DNA from: Tetragonia tetragonoides
Lineage: Eukaryota; Streptophyta; Magnoliopsida; Caryophyllales; Aizoaceae
Assembly (NCBI GenBank): GCA_038025085.1
Contig: CM076141.1
Coordinates: forward strand, 16,618,001 to 16,682,000
Reading direction: 5' to 3'
Length of the DNA stretch: 64,000 nt
The notes under the pieces were generated by a model. It was not told the DNA's origin. It saw only the letters and a list, made by a program, of their open reading frames with translations, and searched no databases. Position 1 is the stretch's first letter, and each line of letters starts with the position of its first letter. Below are positions 12,501-24,280 of the stretch, one piece after another. Both the position numbers and the translations under genes were made by a program.

Positions 12501-15500
12501 AATCCACTTGATGGGTTACAAGTATGACTGTCTTATTCCTGAGTGCTCCTCTTACACATTCCTGCAATTGATCAAAAGGGGATTTCAGAGCTACGTAGAG
12601 GGCTAGAGGCAAGAGTCTCTTGTTGTAGTTCACCAAAATTTTGAAGTAGAATGTAAGACGATCAAAGTATCAAACATTAGACAATCAAACTTAGAAAATC
12701 TCTTCTCCCCCTCAGTTTTAAAAGAATTTTAACTTCACTAACAGCACAAAAATACTCATTATTCAGTTCTTAATAACCAGAATCAGTAACATAAACAAAT
12801 TTTCCAAATTTGATCTCACGATAAGGCAAAGATTTAATTTTTGATTCCAACATATAACTACTGATTTCCACACTTTGGTCCTCCTGATCAATCCAAAAGA
12901 TCACTGACCTTAATTATCAAAAAAAAAAAAGAAAAGATCACTGACCTTGAATATGTCTGATCCAGTGTGAGCATCAACAGCACTAAACACATCATCAAGC
13001 AGATAGATATCACAATCCTGGTAGACGGCTCTGGCAAGTTGTATGCGTTGCTTTTGGCCACCACTGAGATTGATGCCACGTTCTCCGATTTCAGTCTGAT
13101 CCCCAAACTCCATCATCTCTAAATCCTTCTCCAAAGAGCAAACCCTCAGTACGTCTCTGTACTTCTCTCTGTTCATAGGCAAACCAAATAGGATATTTTC
13201 CTGAACAGTTCCAGTTTGTATCCATGACGTTTGTGCTACATATGCTGTAGTCCCACAAACTCTGACCTGCAGTAATGAAATAAAACCATCCATACCCCAT
13301 TAATACCATGTTTAGCCATTTCAATCGAAGATTAAAGAGTCACTATTGGTACTTCTTCAGCTTGACATTATAATGCACTAAATCAAAGTGACTCACCAAA
13401 TTATTATGTGTCTTATTTACTGAATTACTGTGAAGTAGCAGAGAATAAATGCATTCACAATCGTGGTCTAACAGAACAACCTTTATGTAATAGCAGGTGC
13501 AAGGCTACATCTTTGTAGTACCCCCTAAGACAGCCTGAGGCGAAGCCTCAAGAGATGTTCTATAGTAGGGTTATGGTTGTGTAAAAGTCGGTGTTTTTTT
13601 CTTAAATCTTTTATGCAAGGAAAACAAATGGAAGACTCAAACAATGAAGCTAAAGATATGTTCAAGATCTCAAACCCACTGAAACCACAGTCAAAAAGCA
13701 AATAATGCATAAATAGACATCCAAACAATGAAGATCTACTAATTAACTAATCAAGGAACCTTTCCGCTTAGAATGATAAAAGAGCAAAAAAGATAGTACC
13801 TTTCCGCTTATTTTGTGCATCTCACCCAGGATTGAGGCAAGTAAAGAAGATTTCCCTGATCCAACAGTACCAACAATAGCAGCAAGCTGCCCTTTCTTTA
13901 TATCCAAGTTTATATCCTTCAATGTCTCCTCTCCACCTTCGTCATCCCAACTGAAAACACCGTCTTTGACCTCCACTGCTGTGATACCATCACAGCCCTC
14001 AATTCGCTCCACGGATTCGTTAACCAGTTCCTTGCTCAACATAAAATTATCCAATCTTTTGAGGGAAATCATAGCCTGTGAAATTGAAATCATAGACTGT
14101 GGGAAAGTCCTGATAGGCTCCTGCAAAATCTTAAAAAGTGTTGTGGTTGTAAAAACTGTTCCTGCAGTAAGTGGGATCCCCATAAGGATTGCGGTTCCAA
14201 ATGTGAAGGTTGATACCAATACTGGTGTTGACCACATAACCACAATATTGGCTGAGATCGAGTAGAGGAACTTGGATAGCCAACTATACTCTGATTTCCT
14301 AAACGATTCAATCCTCTTGTTAAAGTGCTCTTCCCATGCCTGGAACTTTATGACCCTCATGTAGTTAAGCATTTCATTAGTAGCCTTCATTCGAGAGTCA
14401 CGATTCTGCATCAGATTGAACTGAAACCTGTTATTCCTCTTCGTACCCACCAAAACAAACAACATTACCCCAAGAACTCCAATAAGTGCTGTGACCACAG
14501 CTGCCCCAAGGTATCTGTAGATCAGTACTAGTGCCACCGAAACTTGCAAAGGCATTAACCAAATAGCATGGAACTGCAGCATCATGTCAGAGAGCTGCTG
14601 AGCATCAACAGCCATGTAATTCACAATCTGTCCAACTCCATGAGCCTGCCTGGCCGAACACGATAACTTTAGCCCTTTCTTGTACAAGTTGGTAATGAGG
14701 GTAGCACGGATTAGCATCCCGATTTTCTGAGAATTGAAGTTGAATTGGTGTGACGTCAAAACCTCTATAAACTTTGCAATGAGGAGAGTGAGGACCAGAT
14801 AATACCCATCATAGGGGGAGCTTCTTACACCAGAAGTGAAATCGATGAATTTCTGTATTAAAACAGGCCCTACATACATAACACAAGTTCGAACAATTGC
14901 TAGGAAAGCAGTGAATGCAATTTCCTTCCAGAAACACCTGAAAAGGGTGGTTCTAACGGGGTTCTTGCACATTTCGTGTTCTTTAGGCCACTTGGACTGG
15001 AAGAGGTCAGACATTCTCTGAGCTCTTTGATCTGGTGACAACATTGGGACATCTACAGCTGTAAGAGGCTTTGTATAACCTTTACTGAGCAGGGGATTCA
15101 ACCACAACCAGAAGGTTTTCGACACCAAAGAAGCTGTGGCAAAGCCACTTACATTTGCTTTCTCCAAAAGTGGTTCCTCTAATGAATTTTCATCGTCTAG
15201 CAATGAAGCCTCTTGCCTCGATGCCATTATCCCTGTTGACCCTTTAATTCCAACCACAAGAAGAACAATAGAGACTGCAAAAGAGATGAAGGAAACAATA
15301 TCTTCCAACCTCAAACTAGTACTACTAGCTTCATTAATCGATATGAAACGAATTAAACCCGAGGCAACAAACAAGGAATAGATCAAGAAGCTAGCAATCC
15401 AAAAAACTCGAAGTGAGAATGGATGTTTAGCTGCCTCAAATCTCTTTTCATGAGCAACTAAGATTGCAACAGCCACATAAGTTACCACTTGAATAATCCC

Positions 15501-15899
15501 AAATGTTCCATCCACAACCCTCCAAGCCAACTCATGACTTTTATTACTGAAGGCTAAAACAGCAATTACTACATGAAGAACTGCTAATAGAACACTTACA
15601 ATGAGACATAGCTTAAACCAAATGTCTGTTTGGACATGAGTTGAGTTGCTCTTCCAGGGACTTGTGTTAGAGCGGTTTCCTAAGATATACTTGGAGAAAA
15701 TCCGACGAAGGGCCAGGCCGAAGAGCACAAGCAAGAAGAGCCCATCAATGGAAGAAAACACAAGTCTTTGAGGACATGGTGATAGAAAAAGGAATTTGGT
15801 CCATGGTAAAATCAATGAAGCTGAAGTTTTTTCTGAGGCAAATGGATATGAACATGAAAGGGAGGTGATCCAATACTCAGAAGACATCTTTAATGTCAC
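9531..15899 (-). CDS. ABCC4: ABC transporter C family, ABCC4/ABCC14-type (MRP)
   Basis: Eleven exons: 15899-13800, 13266-12946, 12561-12475, 12373-11744, 11626-11462, 11340-11046, 10945-10731, 10535-10230, 10143-10080, 9991-9752 and 9631-9531 (stop 9533-9531). All junctions are GT-AG with consistent phases, giving about 1507 residues, normal for a full-length plant ABCC. Exon 1 encodes the N-terminal TMD0 ([19 protein letters not shown] and several hydrophobic helices), the first membrane domain and Walker A of NBD1 ([11 protein letters not shown]). Exon 2 has the signature LSGGQKQR and Walker [15 protein letters not shown]. The second half has [10 protein letters not shown], the degenerate signature WSVGQRQLL and [12 protein letters not shown]. 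The protein ends NRSSGL. ABCC proteins are ATP-driven exporters of conjugates and organic anions; Arabidopsis ABCC4 is linked to folate and cytokinin export. ATG 15899 or 15887 (MSSEYW) could be the start; the second resembles relatives more. No lesion is visible. Confidence 0.93.
12912..12931 (+). mobile_element. Minute 5'-truncated retroposon tail with 17-bp target duplication
   Basis: Twenty bases ending in a poly(A) run (AATTATCAAAA...) lie between two perfect copies of AAAAGATCACTGACCTT (12895-12911 and 12932-12948). The inserted end matches the 3' end of the truncated LINE at 19629-19746. The duplicated target includes the ABCC4 exon 2 splice donor. Confidence 0.8.
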
Positions 15900-17530
15900 C
15901 CCCTCAAAAGATAGTCAATAATAAGATGTTGTCTTGACTGTTGTGTCACCCCTATGCTTGGTCTTTCATTAATCATCAACCTCCAACCTCCTGAAAAAAT
16001 TCAGAAGACAAAATTTATTAGTAATATTCAGATCAGACTTGCAACTTAAATATCTATGGCTATAAATGAGAGAAATAATGTAGGAGAAAGAGATTGAAAT
16101 AATTAAGCACTCAAAATAAAAATAAAAATAAAAAAGTTCATAAGAGGGTTTCAACTTTTAGCCAACCTGACTGTTAAAGACTTAAACACATAAAACATTC
16201 AGACATACACATACTCCCTTTAAAGTTTGAATGAACCTAAAAAGTTTATGGAAAAATACTCATATCTACTTTTAGCCAACTTAGCTACTAGAGATTTAAA
16301 CACACACAACTTTTAGAAAAACTCCCTATAAACATTTTTGGGATGAACATGAAAAGTTCACAAAATAAAATAAAAAAAATAAATAAAAATAAATAAATAA
16401 ATCATGACAGCAACTCTTACAACATGATTCAAGAGCTTTTTGGAGATGGGTACCCACAAATCTGGGCCATGAAGATGGAAAAGCTATAAGTGACTCAATC
16501 AGAACCAAATTCAACCCTCCATGTCTCTCAATTATATACCAAACTACATCTAAAAATCTAATGGGGTTCTTCATAATATAAACTAATTAAGTGATAAAAT
16601 TGGTTACACCAATCAAAGCTTGGATCAAGGAAAGGGCAAGTAGTACTTTTTAAACAAAATACAAAATACACTTTACCAAGACAAATCAAATTTGATGGCG
16701 TTAGAAATATTAGAAAATCACTGTAACACATGACTGTATGACATGCTGACAACCCAAAAATTAAAATAAATAAAATAAATGTTTACCAGGATTGAAGAGA
16801 GACTTATGACATCAGAACAGAGAAAAACAGGGGATATTCCAAAAACTTATATAATAATAATTATAATAAATAATATAAAAACAAATGGAAATTCATATTT
16901 TCCATATCTATCAATATCATGATATTAATCATGCAAAAACAGCCATGGAAATGAAAAAAAAGCTTGACCCAGAATTAATCAACAGTTTTCCCGCCAAAAA
17001 ATGACAGATGAAGTAGAAGTATTAACCTTTTCTTCGGTTGTAATTATGGCAGCAAGAAATGAACCCATAAAACCCATAAATTAAAAGCTTGAAATTTTAA
17101 GAGTAAGATATCTCAATATATGGAAATAAATCCCCCAAAAAAAATGAATGAAGAGCAAATAGTGTTCCAAAGAAAAAGGGATAGTAGTAATTTATGGTGG
17201 TGCAACTTATATTATATAAGAGCAAAAACAGATATGGAAAAAGAGCACATTAATGCTCAATGAAATGGGAAAAAACAGTTACCAATAATTGAAAACATGG
17301 GCAATTATATTTATGGTTATAAATAATACCATGCCCACCTTGTGAGTAATAGTTTGACAGAGAGAAATTGGTGTTGTCTTGTGAAAATAAGTAAGTAGTG
17401 GTCTAGTCTTCGGTGTTAGCTTGAATTTGTGGAACACAAGGGATTGGTTTGGCTTTGTCATGTACTACTACGTAGGGGAGAGAGAGAAAATGAAGTAGAG
17501 AGAGAAAATGAGATGACGATTCAATGAAGT
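15900..17530 (-). promoter_or_regulatory. Likely ABCC4 5' untranslated region with leader intron
   Basis: On the minus strand a good acceptor (TTTTTTCAG, ending at 15991) lies 91 bp before the ATG, and a possible donor (CACAAG/GTGGGC) ends an upstream leader exon at 17339. CT-rich leader sequence follows upstream to about 17530. This suggests a spliced leader with an intron of about 1.35 kb. The rest of the interval is AT-rich with no coding signal. The exact transcription start is not visible. Confidence 0.45.
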
Positions 17531-18485
17531 AGGTAGGGAAAATGGAAAATTCTTAGGCTCGGAAATTATAATTAAATCAAGTCAAATTTCATTATGGACA
17601 AAGTCACAACAAAAAAGACTGCATCAGTATCGGAACCAATTCAATCAAAAATTTACATCTTTGATTGTAGACTCAATTAAGGTTATACGAGTATTAAGGT
17701 AGGAGTAGGCGCTTCCAGAATCGGGACATGTCCAACTAGGCTTGTAAATGAGGCAGAACACTCGTAAACTGTTTGAGAACGTACTCTATTAAAAATCGCT
17801 CAATAATAAACGAGTTGAGCACGACTCACGAGCGCATAGAAGTACTCGACTTGGCTGGAACTCAAGCCATGTCCAACTAGGCTTGTAAACAAGTCAGAGC
17901 ACTCATAAGCTATTTGAGAACGTACTCGATCAAAACTCGCTCGATAATAAACGAGTCGAGCACCGTTTACATCCTAGATCCAATTAATATTATATTTCTT
18001 GTTATACATAAAACGTTAAATTTTAGCCAAATAAAATTAGAAGTAATTAATGTGCATGAAATTGATCGTCCAAATACTTGATCCAACGACGTGGTCTAAT
18101 TATGATCGCTGTATCGCCGGTCTCCTTTTGAGATTGACAGGAACCTGAGAATGACTCTGCTTTGATTTGTCCTGCATTATTTATTTAACATATGCACGGT
18201 TTATGCCTTCTTTTCTGGGTATTTTATATTACTATTACAGTATTACTTAGTATTTTATGGCTCAAATGTCTCCAATAAGGATACTATTAGGAATATGATA
18301 TGTATTTCAAGGGACATTGAGGGATCTAGCTAGCTTATCCGAATAAGAAGTATTTCAAAATTTACTTTTGCAATTTTGTTTAAGGTTTATTAAATTCTTT
18401 TTTGAAAATTATTTTTAACTTTTAGGTGTTATCAATAACTCATACAATTGATTATCAAAAAGAATAATAACTCGTTACACTCATA
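17531..18485. other. ABCC4 upstream region and intergenic spacer
   Basis: No gene is supported. The segment contains two tandem copies of a 141-bp unit (described separately) and otherwise AT-rich unique sequence. The ABCC4 core promoter should lie at its left edge. Confidence 0.5.
17727..17965. repeat. Tandem duplication, 141-bp period
   Basis: The phrase CATGTCCAACTAGGCTTGTA starts at 17727 and again at 17868. The following GAGAACGTACTC and ATAATAAACGAGT blocks keep the same spacing. The copies differ at several sites. It is likely an internal repeat of an old mobile element. Confidence 0.8.
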
Positions 18486-18741
18486 CTCCACTCGTTTTGG
18501 AAAACTTTAATATTTACTTTTTCACGATCTTTAATGCACTACTTTGACCATAAATATTTGTATTTATATGAATATATAAATCATTAAGAATATGATTTTT
18601 CAAAAGTAATATTTAAAATGAATCTAACAATATTACTTTTACATTGTAAATCATTTTATTTTTCTCATAAATCAATGGTCAAAGTTTGTCAACTTTGACC
18701 CTTAAAAAGTAAATGTTAAGGTTTTCCCGAAAAGGAGGGAG
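18486..18741. mobile_element. Stowaway-like MITE
   Basis: The 256-bp element has imperfect terminal inverted repeats (CTCCACTCGTTTTGGAAAAC at the left; the right end reversed is CTCCCTCCTTTTCGGGAAAAC) and TA on both sides, as expected for Tc1/mariner-type MITEs. The inside is AT-rich. It is related in sequence to the MITE at 49955-50208. Confidence 0.8.
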
Positions 18742-18869
18742 TATAAACCAAAATAAGTATACACACGTACAAGATGATTGTAAGGTATAATCATGAGAGC
18801 ATCTCCAGTACAAGATTTTTATAAAAAGTTTGTGGGGGAAAAAACCTCCCAAGAAAACCTCATTCCCTT

Positions 18870-19242
18870 ACAGCTTGTTTGGTTGTATGAATAAGACTGG
18901 AAAGGAAAAGAAAGGAAGGGAAGGGAAGGGAAAAGAAAGAAAAGGAAAATAATTATGTTTCCTACGTTTGGTTGTATAAGAAGGAATTGAAAGGAAAATA
19001 ACATTTTTCATTGTTTGGTTAATGTGAATTGAAAGGAAAGGAAAGAAAAGAAATTTTAAACTCTCTTTCCGTTCAAATTCCATTTATTTGGGAGGAAAGG
19101 AAAGAGAGGATTTCATAGGAAAACTTTCCCATCAATTCTCTTCCCTTCCTTTTTATTTTGAAAACCAAACATGGAAAAGGTACTACATTTCCTTTCCTTT
19201 CCTTTCTTTTCCTCTCATTTCCTCTCTACCAAATGAGCTCTA
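18870..19242. mobile_element. MITE-like element with purine-rich arms
   Basis: The left part is rich in GGAAAGGAAAGG and the right part is its reverse in composition (CCTTTCCTTTCC). The ends CAGCTTGTTTGG and CCAAATGAGCTC are imperfect inverted repeats. The TTA/TAA flanks are not identical, so the target duplication is unconvincing. Frames across it are artefacts. Confidence 0.55.
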
Positions 19243-19628
19243 AGTGACAAATCTAAAAACCTCACTTGCACAAACCGAATTTGTGGGTTATGAACTTATG
19301 GAATGACATAACCAACAAACCTCCTAAAGGTGTATAACATAGAGAACATGAGATTTTTAGAAATGGGGTTTTGAGTTATTACCTGAAATAGGAAAAAAGT
19401 ATCTCCATAGAACTTTGTACTTTATAGCATCAAGACTATTGTAACCTTTTCATATTCTCTCTCTCAGTTAGTTAATTCTCTAGTCAGAGTGTATATCTCT
19501 CACTTTAGGATTCTTCTCAGATTTGTTACTGTTGTAGTATTATTTGTTTTTATTTTTGTTCAGATGAGGAACAAAAGTTAGTATAATATACATGGGATGG
19601 GCATGGGGGATTCAAAACTGAGAATTTA
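19243..19628. other. Intergenic spacer
   Basis: AT-rich sequence between two mobile elements. No gene, RNA or repeat is recognised. Confidence 0.5.
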
Positions 19629-19746
19629 TTTATTTTTTTTTTTTTTTTTGATAATTAGGCATTCCTTTTATTAAAAACTCAAATCAAAGCACAAAATTTT
19701 AGTTATAAGGAAACGCCTTAAGCACTTACTCTTAAAAGTATCATAC
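19629..19746 (-). mobile_element. 5'-truncated LINE/SINE tail
   Basis: On the minus strand a 118-bp fragment ends TAATTATC followed by a long poly(A), seen as poly(T) at about 19629-19650 on +. It is flanked by a 13-bp direct repeat AACTGAGAATTTA (19616-19628 and 19747-19759). This is the hallmark of target-primed reverse transcription with strong 5' truncation. Confidence 0.8.
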
Positions 19747-20017
19747 AACTGAGAATTTAAAATCTAATGTACCCAAATCTCAATCTTAGCCATTTTTAGA
19801 CATATGTGCACAATTTAACTTTTTAAATATTTTGTTGTCATTGAAGTTAATAAATATTATGATTAGTGGGGCGATTTGTTAATATCAATCTGGTATTTTG
19901 GCCTTAAAATAGAGTATTTAAGAACACCTACTACCAATATATCATCCTGGAATACAATAGATAAATGGTGCGCATGCAACATATAGAGGATGTGATATCA
20001 ATATATCATAAAATTTA

Positions 20018-20996
20018 GGCCGCATTTTTAAATGAGTCTTTTTTATTAGGAATCTTTGCTACTTTGGTCTTTTAATTAACTCCGGTGACAACTGAATCTT
20101 AATATAGATTAACTCGGACGGTTAAGTCCTTAAATCGTTCCCCGGTGGAAAAGTCCGACCATTTTTTATTTCTTGCGTTTATTTCATTTTTCTGCCAATT
20201 ATTTAATGATGTAACTATTTTTTATTATTTGGCCCCAACCCCTTAAATCCTAACTTCTTCCCATCAAAAGAAAGAAAACAAATAAACCCATCAACTCGCT
20301 GGAGAAATCTCCATGATCATCATCCAGACCCACAGAAAAAAAAAAATGGTTTATGAGAGAGAGGACTGTTACAGATCGACGAGGGCATCTTCATCTTCTT
20401 CACCAGTGGTGATAGTGACTTCTTCAAGTTTGATGATGGGAGCAAATTGAGCACCGTATCTTCGCCATCGGCTGAGGTGTTCTTAATTATCTTCTTCTTT
20501 GTGCTCGGGATCAGTGCTCACCATTTGAGGTTGAAGGTGTGGGTGTAGACCATAGAGAAAGAGGAGAGAGAAAACAAAAGTGAAGGCTGTCAAATGAAGG
20601 TTTAGCAGGCCTCAATTTTTTTGATGGGAAGAAGTTAAGGGGTTGAAGGGGTTGGGGATCTGTGCTCTAAAATCAAAAAAATAGGGGAGATCAAGATACT
20701 AAGATTATTTTTCAACAATTAAAATCATGTAATTAGTTAAGGGGGTAACTGGTTTAAGGGGTTGGGGATAAAATATTAGAAAATAGGTACTTATTTAATA
20801 ATTGACAGAAAGCTGCGGAAAAATCCAATAAATGCAAGAAATTTAAAATTGGTTGGCTATTTTCATCAGAGGAACGATTTAAGGACTTAAGTGCACGAGT
20901 CAAATTATGTTAAGACTCAGTTGTCACCGGAGCTAATTAAAGACTAATATGGCAAAGACCTCTTACAAAAAAGACTCATTTGAAAATGTGGCCTTA
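20018..20996. mobile_element. Foldback element of about 1 kb with nested inverted repeats
   Basis: Long terminal inverted repeats (GGCCGCATTTTTAAATGAGT at the left; the reversed right end is GGCCACATTTTCAAATGAGT) extend for roughly 150-200 bp each. Inside is a second inverted pair: CCCCTTAAATCCTAACTTCTT near 20240 and its reverse near 20620-20650. The centre (20290-20580) has leader-like sequence without a convincing reading frame. Target duplication is not clear. Confidence 0.7.
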
Positions 20997-21318
20997 TGAT
21001 AAGTAACGTCTATTAGCACACAATAACTTTACTAATGTGATTTTTAAAATTTAAAGCTAATTAAAGGTATTACATTTGTGTTAATTTCCAAACCTTTTAT
21101 GGAAAAAGACTTCACATTTCAATTTTGTGAGATATTATTACATGGTCCCGTATACTCTAACCTCTCACAATTACTATTTTTTTTTTGTGAAGGGGGTAAA
21201 TTTAACTGGGCTCCAATTTAATTGTGGGATTTGGGAGCATTGCTTCGGAACTATGTAATAATTTTTCAAATTTTGTACCTTTATTGACCTAAAACCAATA
21301 AATTCTCTATAATAATTA

Positions 21319-21594
21319 CTCCCTCCGTCCCATAATATAAGTCGTTTAAGATTTTTGCACACGAATTAAGAAAGTTATTAAATAGTCTCAATTCTAGAAA
21401 AAATAATTGAACTTGACTAGTTTGCCCATTGACTTTAGATTTAGCAAAGAAAGTGAGCAATTAATGAAGTAATGTGAAATAAGGGTAGAATGGGTAACAA
21501 ATAATAAATATTTTGTTAGAACTCAAAAATGACTTATAATATGAGAAAAAAAAATCAATTTTCTAAAATGACTTATATTGTGGGACGGAGGAAG
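21319..21594. mobile_element. Stowaway MITE
   Basis: A 276-bp element begins CTCCCTCCGTCCCATAATAT and ends with the near-perfect inverse, flanked by TA on each side. It is the classic CTCCCTCCGT Stowaway family. Confidence 0.92.
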
Positions 21595-22764
21595 TATAAA
21601 CTAATGTATTTTTACAATTAGTAGTTGTTTGGTTGATATGAAAACAGCATGGCAAGTATAACTTCTTGAGAAGAACTTAGATTGACAAAATGAAGAAATT
21701 GTGCTTTCCAAGAAATTCACGTCCCGCAGAAGATTCGGCTCCTATATTGTTTTATCCTTTTGCTTTATGGAAAATCCATGATATGTAATATTATTGGATC
21801 TGGATCCTCTCTAATACCTTATTTTCCGCATTTACGCATTATACTTGTGGATGCTTGCCACGTATTAAGTTGTTCACATACAAAAAAGGTAAAGTTAATC
21901 TTTACACTGGACAAGCAACCAAGTATAATGCGTAAATGTGAGAAATGGAATATTGGAGAGGATCCAAATCCAATATTATTTCCTATTTGTAAATAAGCAT
22001 CTATTAGTGTTTTAGAAATGATTTAGTCCCTAGGAAATCTAATTAGTTTGCATAGGGAATAAGGTTAGGAGTTCCGTAAACCTAGTGGGAGTCTTTTTAG
22101 GATAGGATGATGCTCCAGAGAAACTCTATGTAATGGGGTCTTGCCATTATTATGGGCTTGCTTCAAAGCTATGTACGGTGCTCAAAGAGAGTTAGTGGAA
22201 ACCATGAAAGGATAAGTCTAGTCACATATATATTATGGAAAACTCATTATTGAGTGAAGTAGGTAGCATATCTAAGCGAGTAAACCTGGCAAACGGGTCG
22301 GCCGGATGGGTTTGGGTTGGGTCATTTCAGGTTTTGGGTCATGAGCATGTCGGGTCAAATTATTCTGGCTCGATTATGGGTCGGTCATCGGGTTTGGCAA
22401 ATGTTGTCTTACAATCTTCGCCTAAGGCCGGGTTTAATTGAGTCGGATAAGTTTTGGTCCGGTCAACAACAAGTTGGATCATTAGCAGGTCGAATCTTAT
22501 CGAGTCTGGTTTGGTCAGGTCTTTAGAGGGTTGAGTTCGCGACGTCATTGGAGCAGGTCAGTTTCTACCAGCTCTATAAGCGAGTGAGAAACTTGTGGAT
22601 TGTATATATGCTTGTAACCTTCGCGACTCAATTGTTAGTGGATTAATTAGATCGTGTTCACGACTTCATCTGGTCTAGATTTTCCACATTAAAGCTCTTG
22701 CATTCTTTATATTCCTTGTTGTTTGCTTTAATCTGATGTGACACTCATATTATCGCTAGCTTTT
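21595..22764. other. Intergenic spacer with GGGTC-rich patch
   Basis: No supported gene. A GC-rich low-complexity patch at 22280-22550 repeats GGGTCGG/GGGTTTGGG phrases. Such patches are common in the ends of plant hAT-type and LTR elements, but no boundaries can be defined here. Confidence 0.45.
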
Positions 22765-23013
22765 GCATAAGATCCCCCGCTACGTTGTGTTTGGACAACT
22801 TTCGTGTTCAACAACAAACATATTAGATTAACTGAACAATCAACACAAGCACTGACCCTGTTAATGTAGCACAAATAAAGGATTAGTATAGTTCCTAAAA
22901 GCCAATAGACACAGCAAAACATGAGAAAATGGGGATTATTCGAACCTATGACATTGCCTTACCAAACCACTTATTAGGAGTAAACTTGGAATCACTACTA
23001 GACCACCACCCTT
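22765..23013 (-). mobile_element. tRNA-derived SINE, copy 1
   Basis: It reads on minus from about 23013. The tRNA-like head has GGTGGTCTAGTAGTGATTCC (A-box region) and a degraded B box near 22955 (GGTTCGAATAATCC). The body matches the SINE at 50350-50632 over its length, including TAGTATAGTTCCTA. No poly(A) tail or target duplication is clear, so it is older than copy 2. Confidence 0.75.
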
Positions 23014-23355
23014 AGCTTGTTGGTAAAGAGACCCCCAAGTACTTGATCGAAGTCATGAAGTAACGACGCACAGAACGAAGACACACCTCTCCATTAGCAT
23101 ATGCAAGTCAGTTGACTAATAATGTATTACTAGAATCTTACTCATATCAGAAAAACGATAGTAGCTAGAAACAAGCTTAAGTTAGTGACTACTAACTAGT
23201 GTAATAGTTTAGTTTACATAGGACAAGAAATGTTGATCTTATTTGATAGATTTTCAATGCAACGACATCTCCAAAGATTAGAACAATAATGATTTTCAAC
23301 CAGAAAGATTATTCTACTGCTGATCTGATCATCTGACACTGACAACATGACATAT
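23014..23355. other. Spacer between SINE and Copia element
   Basis: AT-rich sequence without a recognised gene. The phrase TTCAACCAGAAAGATT occurs here near 23297 and again at 28308 beyond the Copia element. Confidence 0.4.
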
Positions 23356-23553
23356 TGACAAGTTTGAAGCAGAAAAGATACTTTCTGTATTGATCTGTAC
23401 GGAACATATATACAGCCTTAGTATCTATACAAATCTTTTAGTATATAGAAATAATCCTAAACAATATCAAACTCTATGATAACTTCTCATAAATAGGCGA
23501 AACTGAATATTCCTTAAGTCACGCCTGAAATAAATCTCGCAGATCTCGTAACA
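23356..23553 (-). repeat. Copia 3' LTR
   Basis: The 198-bp repeat is almost identical to 28052-28245. It starts TGACAAGTTTG and ends CTCGTAACA. It has a 4-bp insertion (about 23530) relative to the other LTR. Confidence 0.92.
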
Positions 23554-23571
23554 CCCCCCACCCCCCTCAAG
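23554..23571 (-). promoter_or_regulatory. Copia polypurine tract
   Basis: On the minus strand a G-rich tract (GAGGGGGGTGGGGGG) directly precedes the 3' LTR. This is the expected primer site for plus-strand synthesis. Confidence 0.8.
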
Positions 23572-23574
23572 TTG

Positions 23575-24280
23575 GAGCATGGGGGTTCACGATGCCCAAC
23601 TTGCCGAGTAATAGATCAAACTGCTTCTTGCCTAGAGCCTTTGTAAATAAGTCATCCAATTGCACTGGCGTAGGAACATACGATGGGGCAATTAGACCTT
23701 CGGTAATAGCATCACGAACAAAGTGACAATCAACTTCAATATGCTTCGTGCGTTCATGATAAACAGGATTGCGGGCAATGTGTAAAGCCTATTGGCTATC
23801 ACAAAACAATGGTATAGCTTTAGGATGATGAACACCCAAACTTAATAACAAACCTTTCAACCACTTGAGCTCACAAGTGATGGCAGCCATGGATCGATAA
23901 ACTGCTTCAGCGGAAGACTTTGAGACAGTAGTTTGCTTCTTTGTTTCCCATGAGATAGGTGATTGACCAAGGAATACCAGCCAACCCGTCAAGGATCGCC
24001 GTGTGAGGGGGCAGGCAACCCAGTCTGAGTCACACCATCCGTTTAAAGATAAGTCACTGTCAGCTCGCAATAAAATACCTTGACCTGGAGTTCCCTTTAA
24101 ATAACGCACAACTCGTAGAGCGGCCTCCCAATGCTCTTAGTGAGGACCTTGCATAAATTGAGATAAAATATGAACCGAATATGCCAAGTCAGGTCGTGTG
24201 ACAGACAAATACACAAGACGACCTACAAGGCGTCGATATGATTCCGGATCATCAAGTTTGGCACCAATGGCATGGCCTAA
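23575..24280 (-). pseudogene. Copia RNase H domain, broken
   Basis: The minus strand encodes MRYLKGTPGQGILL, then GWCDSDWVACPLTRRSLTGW, SKSSAEAVYRSMA and CELKWLKGLLLSLG, which are the usual Copia RNase H blocks with catalytic acidic residues. A stop interrupts the frame just after FCDSQ (near 23790). The remaining family tail ([20 protein letters not shown]) continues beyond it towards 23570. The domain is the C-terminal end of pol. Confidence 0.88.
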
